Shown here: in pieces, positions 1 through 5,890 of the stretch
How the letters are laid out: the number at the start of each line of letters is the position of its first letter
Numbering within the stretch: position 1 is the stretch's first letter
NCBI GenBank assembly: GCA_050050115.1
Contig: JASFUX010000035.1
Span: 1-17,279, forward strand
From: JASFUX01 sp050050115
Lineage (GTDB): Bacteria > Pseudomonadota > Alphaproteobacteria > Caulobacterales > Maricaulaceae
Direction of reading: 5' to 3'
DNA: 17,279 bases
Notes under the pieces: generated by a model
Seen by the model: only the letters and a program-made list of their open reading frames with translations
What the model was told of the DNA's origin: nothing
Databases searched by the model: none
Made by a program: the position numbers and the translations under genes

Positions 1-160
1 GGGCTATCTGCAGGGCAGCGCCGACGGCGCCGCCGGCCCGCAGACGCTCGCCGCAGCGTCCGAGTTCGCCGTCGACCGCGGCCTGCATGACGCCGCGATC
101 AATCCGAGCTTCGTTGAATCGCTTCGCCTCGCGGCGGCGACGGGCCATCGCGCGCCCTAG
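1..160 (+). CDS. C-terminal fragment of a peptidoglycan-binding-domain protein (5' end outside window)
   Basis: The reading frame opens at base 2 and runs 52 codons to a TAG at 158-160; the start lies outside the window. The visible tail begins GYLQGSADGAAGPQTLAAAS, which resembles the PG_binding_1 repeat: Gly-Tyr, a short Gly/Asp turn, Gly-Pro-x-Thr, then a helix. About 25 Ala-rich residues follow. In that family the domain anchors cell-wall hydrolases, L,D-transpeptidases or other envelope proteins to peptidoglycan. Catalytic domains would lie upstream, so the enzyme type cannot be stated. The gene converges on the minus-strand DUF442 gene, and the two stop codons share bases 158-159 within a CTAG. 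The family call rests on one partial motif and is moderate at best. Confidence 0.5.
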   Translation, partial: GYLQGSADGAAGPQTLAAASEFAVDRGLHDAAINPSFVESLRLAAATGHRAP

Positions 161-615
161 AGCGCGCCTAGCGCCGCCAGCGTTTCTGACGACAGGCCGC
201 CGGGCCATCCGAAGCTGATGATGTCCTCGGGCTTCATCTTGCCCGTCGCGAGCAGGTGCGCCGCATACGCATGAGCGGCGCGCGGGCCGCCGCGGCAGTG
301 AATGACGCAGGCCCCGTCGCAGCGCTCGAGCGCCGCGGTCACGCGTTCGCGGATGGACGGATCGGCGCCGTCCGCACCGCCCATCGGGATCTCGACGTAG
401 GACATGCCGCGTGCGGCGGTCTCTGCGCCCATGTCGAAGCCGATCTCGGCGTTTTCGAGCTTGGAGCGGGTGTTGATCACCAGCTTGACGCCCATGCCGG
501 CCCAGGCATTGAGGTCCTCAAGGCTTGGCTGGCCGCCGAGGTAAACCCCGCCCTCGGGGTCGCGGGCGACGATGTTGTGCTCACCGACCGGCGCGAGCCG
601 GGTTCCCTCGCTCAT
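157..615 (-). CDS. DUF442 / Blh-type cytosolic phosphatase-like (TIGR01244-like) protein
   Basis: This is a 152-residue soluble protein with a protein-tyrosine-phosphatase-like fold signature. A GGQP segment lies at residues 27-30, a VINTR strand at 46-50, and the P-loop HCRGGPRA at 106-113, with Cys107 and Arg112 in C-X4-R spacing. That spacing is the DUF442/TIGR01244 form (the domain fused to Blh beta-lactamase-like hydrolases) rather than the classical C-X5-R. No signal peptide is visible. The substrate is unknown; dephosphorylation or persulfide chemistry are both proposed for the family. I chose ATG 615 because AGGAG sits 7 bases upstream; the frame stays open to about 1104, but that extension is antisense-like, Arg-rich and overlaps the ELM1-like gene. 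It follows the ELM1-like gene by 77 bases on the same strand and may be its last operon member. Confidence 0.8.
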   Translation of the reverse strand: MSEGTRLAPVGEHNIVARDPEGGVYLGGQPSLEDLNAWAGMGVKLVINTRSKLENAEIGFDMGAETAARGMSYVEIPMGGADGADPSIRERVTAALERCDGACVIHCRGGPRAAHAYAAHLLATGKMKPEDIISFGWPGGLSSETLAALGAL

Positions 616-692
616 GATCCTGCTCCTCATCGACGCGGCGAGGCCACCACCCAAGAGCCGCGCGCGCAACCCTGCAATCGCCCGAAAGAGGC

Positions 693-1700
693 TCACGACG
701 CGCCGCCCCAGACCGCTTGGGCGCGGCGAACCGTTTCTGCCGCCGCGCGCTCGGTCTCGCGCAGCGGCTCGACCGGCCAGGTCTCGATCTTTTCGGCGTC
801 CTTGAGCTCGCGCAGACCGCCGCGTCGCGCAAGCTCGGCGTAGAGGAGGGCGAGCTTGCCGTCCTCGCCGGCCATAGGTGTCAGGTACACCGGCTTTCCG
901 GCGCTCGCCGCCTCGGTGATCATGTTGGTGGAGTCGCGCGTCGCCAGCACCACGTCCGCCGCGCCGAGGAAGGCGGCGTAAGGGTTGGGCCCGTCCGCGT
1001 CCTCCGTCCACAGCCGGACGTGCGGCGCATGGGCGAAGGCGGCGCGCAGGCGATCGACGACGAACGCGGGCGTGCGCCGCGAGGTGGTGATCAGGAGGCT
1101 CCATCCCTCGCCGCGCGCGCTTTCGAGCGCTTCGAGCGTCGCTTCGAACGTCTCCGAGGTCAGCTTGTGGCGCCTGGAGTCCCCGCCGATCAGAACGGCT
1201 GCGCGCGGCGAGGGCAGCTCCGCCAAGTCGTACGCCGTTGCTGCGGCCGCAAGATCGTCGAGATTGATCCGGTTCGGGGATCCGAGAATGGGGAACACGT
1301 TCGGGCCCTCGAGGCGGTCATGCGTCGGCGGCACGACGAGATCGAACCGGTCGAGGCCGCCGCCGGGGTCTTGGGTCTGCACGATGAACGTCCGTTTGCC
1401 GAACGCCTCGCGCGCCGGCGCGGCGTAGCGCAGGCTCATCCGCCCGCAACCGATCCACAGATCGGGCGTCTCGTCCTCGGGCGAGGGCGTTTCGTTCGAC
1501 GGGGTCTGAAGATCGGCGAGCCGCGCGCCCCGCAGCCGCGAGGCGATCACCTTGCGCTTGGAGGTCTCGCGGGGGGCGATCTTGCGCCGGATCGTCAGCG
1601 GGATCAGCCGGCCGACCGCCTCGGCGAGACCCAGAACCTGGTTCTCGATCCCGCGGCGACCGTCGCTGACCGCCCAGCAGATGCGGGCGGGCTCAGTCAC
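693..1700 (-). CDS. ELM1-like (DUF1022) protein, GT-B-like fold
   Basis: This 335-residue protein matches the ELM1/DUF1022 family in length and motifs. It has an N-terminal CWAVSDGRRGIENQ segment (residues 8-21), a central TFIVQTQDPG (104-113), GGDSRRHKL (172-180), TTSRRTP (205-211) and DSTNMITEA (256-264) near the C-terminus. The plant member was named for a role in mitochondrial fission. Bacterial homologues are common in alphaproteobacteria, and their layout resembles GT-B glycosyltransferases, with the DSTNMITEA segment where a sugar-nucleotide site would lie. The bacterial function is unsettled, so an envelope glycosylation role is only inference. The start is a GTG at 1700; no in-frame ATG lies just upstream. 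It begins 39 bases after the greA stop, which suggests co-transcription. No transmembrane segment is visible. Confidence 0.85.
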   Translation of the reverse strand: MTEPARICWAVSDGRRGIENQVLGLAEAVGRLIPLTIRRKIAPRETSKRKVIASRLRGARLADLQTPSNETPSPEDETPDLWIGCGRMSLRYAAPAREAFGKRTFIVQTQDPGGGLDRFDLVVPPTHDRLEGPNVFPILGSPNRINLDDLAAAATAYDLAELPSPRAAVLIGGDSRRHKLTSETFEATLEALESARGEGWSLLITTSRRTPAFVVDRLRAAFAHAPHVRLWTEDADGPNPYAAFLGAADVVLATRDSTNMITEAASAGKPVYLTPMAGEDGKLALLYAELARRGGLRELKDAEKIETWPVEPLRETERAAAETVRRAQAVWGGAS

Positions 1701-1739
1701 GGCGATGTCGGAGTGAGAGGCGGCGGGCGTCGCCTGCGC

Positions 1740-2213
1740 CTACTTCCACTTGATCTTGAGGATCTCGAACGACTTTGCGCCGCCCGGGGCGACCACTTCG
1801 ACCACGTCGCCTTCTTCCTTGCCGATGAGCGCGCGCGCGATCGGGGAGGTGATCGACACTTTGCCCGAGCGCACGTCGGCCTCGTCCTCGCCGACGATCT
1901 TGTAGACCGCCTCTTCCTCGGTGTCCTCGTCCAGCACGGTGACAGTCGCGCCGAATTTGACGGTGGAGCCGTTGAGCTTGCTCACGTCGATGACCTGGGC
2001 GCGCGAGAGCTTATCCTCGATCTCCACAAGGCGAGATTCGATGAAGCCTTGGCGCTCTTTCGCGGCGTGATACTCGGCGTTTTCCGAAAGGTCGCCATGA
2101 CCGCGCGCCTCCGCGATCGCGGCGATCACGGCGGGGCGCTCTTCTGTCTTGAGACGCTTCAGCTCTTCATCGAGGGCCGTGTAACCCTCGAGGGTCATTG
2201 GCACTTTTTCCAT
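1740..2213 (-). CDS. greA: Transcription elongation factor GreA
   Basis: GreA rescues backtracked RNA polymerase by inserting its coiled coil into the secondary channel and stimulating cleavage of the extruded RNA 3' end. The 157-residue product has the usual family length. Residues 6-75 form the antiparallel coiled coil, whose tip carries GDLSENAEYHAAKERQ at 40-55; Asp41 and Glu44 match the acidic catalytic tip of Escherichia coli GreA. The C-terminal FKBP-like domain covers about 80-157 and includes ITSPIARALIGK at 121-132. I start it at ATG 2213, which gives the canonical MEKVPMT N-terminus and has AGGA about 9 bases upstream; an in-frame extension to 2255 adds 14 atypical residues. It heads a same-strand group with the ELM1-like and DUF442 genes. 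Confidence 0.95.
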   Translation of the reverse strand: MEKVPMTLEGYTALDEELKRLKTEERPAVIAAIAEARGHGDLSENAEYHAAKERQGFIESRLVEIEDKLSRAQVIDVSKLNGSTVKFGATVTVLDEDTEEEAVYKIVGEDEADVRSGKVSITSPIARALIGKEEGDVVEVVAPGGAKSFEILKIKWK

Positions 2214-2268
2214 TTCGGACGTCCTGATTTCAGATCCCGGTCGAGACACGCTCAAGACCAGACCTAAG

Positions 2269-2298
2269 AGTCTAGTTCAGCTCTAAGGCGGCCTGCAA
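2269..2298 (-). promoter_or_regulatory. Weak candidate sigma70-type promoter for greA
   Basis: On the minus strand, TTGCAG (2298-2293) is followed after 18 bases by TAGACT (2274-2269). This would start transcription near 2262 and leave a leader of about 50 bases before the greA ATG. The -10 matches the consensus at 4 of 6 positions and the -35 at only 3, so this is a guess based on spacing and position. Confidence 0.22.
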
Positions 2299-2310
2299 GA
2301 TGGGCCCTGG

Positions 2311-2326
2311 CCTTGACAATTCAAGG
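2311..2326. repeat. Inverted repeat CCTTGA-CAAT-TCAAGG
   Basis: A perfect 6-base inverted repeat with a 4-base spacer, flanked by CTGG and CCAG that could extend the pairing across a bulge. It lies about 100 bases upstream of the greA ATG. It could be a protein-binding site or an RNA hairpin at the end of the PEP-mutase-like transcript; it has no T tract, so an intrinsic terminator is unlikely. Confidence 0.4.
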
Positions 2327-2517
2327 GCGGACCAGCCGGCGCGGCGGTGCTCAAACCGGTGGAAAAGCCTGCTTTCGTCGCGATTTGGCCGGACTGCGAG
2401 GCGATCACCGATGCGGGCGTCCAGGAACCTAGCGCGCGAGCGCGCGTTGTTCGGCGAAGCGGCGCGCAAGATGTTCTTAGGGGCGCGAAACCTCGAACGC
2501 GGAAAGCCTCCGCCTGT

Positions 2518-3357
2518 TCAGCTCGCCCGCACGCGGGCGAACAGCGCGTTGATCTCAGGCTGCGGGAGCTGATCCTCGGCAAAGGTGATCGTGCCTTGAT
2601 CGCGCAGCTCCGCGGCGGCGCGGCGGACGAGGCCGAGCGCGCTGCGGGCGATGCTGCCGCCGAGGCTGATCCGGTGAACGCCGGCGGCGAGCCACTCGCG
2701 CGCATTGCCTTGCGCGTCGCCGAGCCCCAACACCATGTTGAGCGGTCCGTCGATCTCGCGTGCGAGCCGGGTGATCGACGGCAGGTCGGAGACGCCGGGC
2801 GTGAACAGACAATCCGCGCCTGCGGCTCGATAGGCGTTCGAGCGCCGGATCGCCGCATCGATCCCGTCTTCGGGCCATACGATCGCATCACTCCGCGCGG
2901 TCAGCACGAACGCCGAATTCGCCGCGTCGATTGCTTCGCGCGCAGCAACGATCCGCTCGACTACGAGCGTTTCGTCGTAGAGCGCGGGCTTGCCGGGGAT
3001 TCGATCCTCGATGTTGCCGCCGGCGAGGCCGGCGTCGATCGCCATGCGGACGGTCTCGGCGACATCCTGGGGCCGGTCGCCGTAACCGGCTTCTAGATCG
3101 ACGTTGACGGGGATCGAGACCGCCTTTGCGATGTCTGCGGCGCGCGCGAGCATCTCTTCGCGAGTGACCGCCCAGCGCGTCGCATCGCCGGCATAGTCCT
3201 GACGCCCCATCGAGAAGGCGATCCCCGCGCTGGTCGTGGCGATCGCGGCGAAGCCGGCGTCGGCGAGGATCAGCGCGCTGCCGACGTCCCAGGCGTTGGG
3301 CATGATGAAGCCCGCGTCGGCGGCGTGAAGCGCGCGGAAAGTTTCGGTCGGGGTCAT
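2518..3357 (-). CDS. PEP mutase / isocitrate lyase superfamily enzyme
   Basis: This 279-residue protein belongs to the phosphoenolpyruvate mutase/isocitrate lyase superfamily, whose members make or break C-C or P-C bonds next to a carboxylate in an (alpha/beta)8 barrel using Mg2+. Visible elements are the N-terminal MPNAWDVGSA (19-28), TTSAGIA (41-47), the metal-site segment VDLEAGYGD (86-94), GGNIED (113-118) and TARSD (153-157). The catalytic Cys loop KKCGH of true isocitrate and methylisocitrate lyases is not seen. An oxaloacetate-decarboxylase-like or phosphonopyruvate-type activity is therefore more likely, but the substrate is not deducible. ATG 3357 has AGGAGA about 10 bases upstream. 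It diverges from a LysR gene 110 bases away, so regulation by that protein is a reasonable inference. Confidence 0.85.
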   Translation of the reverse strand: MTPTETFRALHAADAGFIMPNAWDVGSALILADAGFAAIATTSAGIAFSMGRQDYAGDATRWAVTREEMLARAADIAKAVSIPVNVDLEAGYGDRPQDVAETVRMAIDAGLAGGNIEDRIPGKPALYDETLVVERIVAAREAIDAANSAFVLTARSDAIVWPEDGIDAAIRRSNAYRAAGADCLFTPGVSDLPSITRLAREIDGPLNMVLGLGDAQGNAREWLAAGVHRISLGGSIARSALGLVRRAAAELRDQGTITFAEDQLPQPEINALFARVRAS

Positions 3358-3421
3358 GGCGGGGCCGTCTCCTGCTCAATGAATGCGCGCCATCATCCGC
3401 TGCCCTCGACATGCGTCAAAT

Positions 3422-3470
3422 TCATAGTTTTGACCATTATGATCAGAAATGTGCATGATGTTGCGTCATG
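3422..3470. promoter_or_regulatory. Dyad-rich control region between the PEP-mutase-like and lysR genes
   Basis: An AT-rich patch in an otherwise GC-rich region carries three interrupted dyads: TCATA-N11-TATGA (3422-3442), ATCA-N10-TGAT (3442-3459) and CATGA-N7-TCATG (3454-3470). The last one covers the lysR start codon. Divergent LysR regulators usually bind such interrupted dyads between themselves and their target. A TTGACC at 3430-3435 followed 18 bases later by CATGAT (3454-3459) could be a plus-strand promoter overlapping them. The dyads are visible; the regulatory role is inference. Confidence 0.45.
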
Positions 3471-4379
3471 GACATCGAAGCGCTCCGCACTTTCCTCGCC
3501 ATTCGGCGCACCGGCGGCTTTTCCAGCGCGGCTGAAGCCTTGGGGCGCTCGCAACCGGCGATCAGTCGCCGGATCGCCTTGCTGGAAGGGGAGCTGGGCG
3601 CGCCGCTGTTTGAGCGCGTCGCGCGCGGCGTCGTCTTGTCCCAGGCGGGGGAGTTCCTCCTGCCGCACGCCGTGCGCGCCGTCGCCGCGGTCGAGGATTG
3701 CGCGCGGGCGGCGGCCGCGCTGCGCTCGGATGCGTCAGGCCCGCTCTCCGTTGTCGCGGTCGGTACGCTTGCCGGCGCCAATCTCACCCCGATCCTGAAG
3801 CGCTTCACCGCTGCGCATCCGGACGTCGCGCTGTCGCTGCGCACGGCGACGAGCGCGGAGACGAGCGATCTCGTGCGTCAGGGCGAGGCGAGCATCGGCC
3901 TGCGCTATCACTACGACGCCGCGCCCGATTTGACGTGCGAGCAGATCGCTGAGGAGCGGCTGGCGGTGGCGTGCGGGCCCGATCATCCGCATGCGGGCGG
4001 CGCCGTGTCCTCGCTGCGCGAGTTGGCGGACGAGACCTGGCTGGCGTTTCCCGGGGCGGACGCGCCCCGCGAGCCGGCGGCGAACAATCTGTTCGCCCAG
4101 TTCCTCGTTCGCGGCGTGGCGGAGATCAACTGGACGCCGGTGGACAGCCTGACGGCGCAGAAGCGGCTCATCGAAGCCGGCTTCGGCGTCGCGCTGTTGC
4201 CCGAGAGCGCGATCGTCGAGGAACTGGCGAGCGGCGCGTTGGCGGTGATCAGCGTCGATGATCTCGACGCGGCCAATCCGGTCTGTTTGGTGACGCGCCG
4301 CGAGGGTTATCTCACCCCAGCCGCGCTCGCGCTTTGCGATCTTCTGCGGTCGGAGTCGCTCGCCGCCCCGGCGTCGTAG
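3468..4379 (+). CDS. LysR-family transcriptional regulator
   Basis: This 303-residue protein has the standard LysR layout. A winged helix-turn-helix covers residues 1-60, with helix pair GGFSSAAEALGRSQPAISRR at 16-35, followed by a linker helix. A periplasmic-binding-protein-like effector domain spans about 90-295 and includes GFGVALLPES. LysR proteins act as tetramers and commonly control a divergently transcribed gene in response to a small ligand; here the neighbour is the PEP-mutase-like enzyme, so its substrate or product is the likely effector. The ATG at 3468 gives the canonical MDIEALRTFL start, yet no Shine-Dalgarno-like sequence precedes it, and the candidate promoter would put the transcript start almost on the ATG. 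The gene ends 11 bases before a convergent minus-strand gene. Confidence 0.93.
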   Translation: MDIEALRTFLAIRRTGGFSSAAEALGRSQPAISRRIALLEGELGAPLFERVARGVVLSQAGEFLLPHAVRAVAAVEDCARAAAALRSDASGPLSVVAVGTLAGANLTPILKRFTAAHPDVALSLRTATSAETSDLVRQGEASIGLRYHYDAAPDLTCEQIAEERLAVACGPDHPHAGGAVSSLRELADETWLAFPGADAPREPAANNLFAQFLVRGVAEINWTPVDSLTAQKRLIEAGFGVALLPESAIVEELASGALAVISVDDLDAANPVCLVTRREGYLTPAALALCDLLRSESLAAPAS

Positions 4380-4390
4380 ATGCGCGGGCG

Positions 4391-4972
4391 CTAGTCGTCG
4401 GCGACGGCCCCGGCGTCGTCGGTCGCATCGGCGGGCGTCGCGGCGATCATCTGGAGCATCGGCTGCGGCGGACCGAAGTTGATCGCCTCGGCGTGGCTGG
4501 TGGCTTGTTCGACGTCCATGCCTTGGTAGCTGACCAGGTAAGCGGCCCAGAGATAGCTGGCGCGCCTGGCCGAGGCGCAGTGCAGCAGCACGTCGCCGTC
4601 GGCGTCCGCAAGGATGGCGGCGAGCGCGTCAACCGCATCGGGCGTATAGGGATAATCGTCGCCGCCGAGCGGGATCGTGCTGTAGTTGAGGCCCAGCTCC
4701 GCGGCTTTGGCCTCTTCGTCGAAGGGAACGCGGCTGCTCATTTCTTGCGGCGTGCGCAGGTTGATCACGGTCGTCACGCCCTGCGCCGGCAGCGCCTCAA
4801 ACGCGGCTTCGTCGGGTTGGCCCGCAATGATCACCGCGCCGGCGTCGGCGCGCACGCGATTGTAGCCTCCCGCATCGAGCGCCTCGGGGAATTGCACGGC
4901 GGACTGCGCTAGCGCCGCCGGCGAGAGCAGCAGCGCCGATGCAACGCCCAGCGTGGTGATAAGTCGCGACAT
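4391..4972 (-). CDS. Exported DUF442-type phosphatase-like protein
   Basis: This 193-residue protein starts with a clear Sec signal peptide: a short basic N-terminus, hydrophobic TLGVASALLLSPAA, and a likely cleavage after ALA at about residue 22. It therefore probably acts in the periplasm. The mature part shows the same landmarks as the cytosolic paralogue at 157-615: GQP at 51-53, TVINLRTPQE at 68-77, and a P-loop HCASARRAS at 131-139 with Cys132 and Arg137 in C-X4-R spacing. The C-terminal 15 residues are acidic and low-complexity. A phosphatase or sulfurtransferase-like role is inferred from the motif; no substrate can be named. ATG 4972 is preferred over 4993 because GGGAGG lies about 8 bases upstream and it leaves a normal signal peptide. 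It follows the DUF169 gene by 24 bases, probably in one operon. Confidence 0.8.
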   Translation of the reverse strand: MSRLITTLGVASALLLSPAALAQSAVQFPEALDAGGYNRVRADAGAVIIAGQPDEAAFEALPAQGVTTVINLRTPQEMSSRVPFDEEAKAAELGLNYSTIPLGGDDYPYTPDAVDALAAILADADGDVLLHCASARRASYLWAAYLVSYQGMDVEQATSHAEAINFGPPQPMLQMIAATPADATDDAGAVADD

Positions 4973-4996
4973 TCCAAATCCTCCCGCTCGCATTCG

Positions 4997-5785
4997 TTAG
5001 TCCTTTCCAGGATAGCTCACAGCCATGCCCGCACGCACGTCCTGTTGGATGCCGTACTGCGGAAAGGGGTAGCGCAGGCCGTTCTTCGACAGCGCCTTCA
5101 TCCCGGCGATCGCCTTGGGCAGATAGTCTGGCGGCAGCGCCATCAGCATCTCGTCGTCGAGCACGCCGCCGTAGCGCCGCTCCGCGAAGCACGGAATCGA
5201 CAGGCTCGGCTGGCGCGTTGCAAGCGCCCGGCCCCAGGAGTCTGCGCAGGCGGACTCGCCGACGACGCCCCAGTCGAACCGCTTGTAGCCGGACCATTGC
5301 AGGCCGTTGATGAAGTACATCATTGCGCCGGGCGTGGCGTAGAACAGGGCGATGTCAGGATCGACGAGCCGCCCGGACGCCAGCGGACCGACGGCGAGCG
5401 CTTCGTAGCGTCCGTCCGGCACGCAGTGCATCGCCTGCTGATGTGCGCCGGCGTCATCAAGGGTCTCGTACCAGACGCCCTTCATGTGCGCGCCCGAGCG
5501 CCACTCGTCCGTCTTTGCGCCGCCGAGGCCGACCACGGCGCGGCATTGCGCGCCGACCAGGTCTTCGCTTGTCACGCCCACCGTCCAGCCGAGGCGCGAC
5601 GCCTGACCGACGATCTGATCGAGCGCATGAACCGCCTGAGGTCGGCGAATGCGATCGATCGCCTCCATGTCCTCGCGGTTCTCGTAGAGCTTCATCGCGA
5701 ACGGGATGGAGCGCAGCCGCAATAGCCGCTCGAGTTCGCCGACGATCTCTTTCCAGTCTGGCTTTTTCCGGGCGGCCTCGGTCAT
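4997..5785 (-). CDS. DUF169 family protein
   Basis: This 262-residue soluble protein resembles the DUF169 (COG2043) family, which has no settled function. Features typical of the family are the early IPFAMKLYEN segment (27-36) after an N-terminal helix, VTSEDLVGAQCRAVVGL (71-87), a central LASGRLVDPDIALFYATPG block (135-153) and IPCFAERRYGG (197-207). Four cysteines (81, 121, 180, 199) sit in or near these blocks and could bind metal or a cofactor, but this is speculation. ATG 5785 has GGAGGGAGAG just upstream; a GTG six codons earlier is a weaker alternative that would place the ribosome site inside the gene. The downstream gene encodes the exported DUF442-type protein, so the two may act on related chemistry in different compartments. 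Confidence 0.8.
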   Translation of the reverse strand: MTEAARKKPDWKEIVGELERLLRLRSIPFAMKLYENREDMEAIDRIRRPQAVHALDQIVGQASRLGWTVGVTSEDLVGAQCRAVVGLGGAKTDEWRSGAHMKGVWYETLDDAGAHQQAMHCVPDGRYEALAVGPLASGRLVDPDIALFYATPGAMMYFINGLQWSGYKRFDWGVVGESACADSWGRALATRQPSLSIPCFAERRYGGVLDDEMLMALPPDYLPKAIAGMKALSKNGLRYPFPQYGIQQDVRAGMAVSYPGKD

Positions 5786-5890
5786 CGGCGCCTCTCCCTC
5801 CACGCGCGATGCATGTTCTCTCGGGAATTTCGGTCGTGAGCGGAGCAGTGCGCCTGCGCGCTTGGCGACCGAGGTCCGAGACTCTAGCGA

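Larger units (their letters stand above)
2214..2517. other. 304-base non-coding gap between greA and the PEP-mutase-like gene
   Basis: No recognisable gene is present. Short open frames exist on both strands, but their translations are Arg/Ser-rich composition artefacts with no family resemblance or good ribosome-binding site. The gap holds the weak greA promoter candidate, a perfect 6+4+6 inverted repeat at 2311-2326, and a small imperfect hairpin near 2363-2375 (AAAGC/GCTTT). Read on the minus strand, that hairpin ends in a short T run. It could weakly terminate transcripts from the upstream minus-strand gene. Confidence 0.5.

Noticed and set aside
616..1104. In-frame N-terminal extension of the DUF442 gene to 315 residues
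   Set aside because: The added part is Arg/Ala-rich, overlaps the ELM1-like gene out of frame, and ATG 615 has a good ribosome site and gives the normal family length.
717..2267. Long plus-strand open frame antisense to the ELM1-like and greA genes
   Set aside because: The translation is Arg/Gly/Asp-rich with no family motifs and mirrors the strong codon bias of the minus-strand genes; greA and ELM1 motifs are unmistakable on the other strand.
2313..2345. Consensus TTGACA on the plus strand at 2313-2318 as a promoter
   Set aside because: No -10-like sequence lies 15-19 bases downstream and no plus-strand gene follows; the hexamer is part of a palindrome.
5786..5890. Small gene or intrinsic terminator after carB
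   Set aside because: No frame with a ribosome site and no GC stem followed by T residues on the minus strand.
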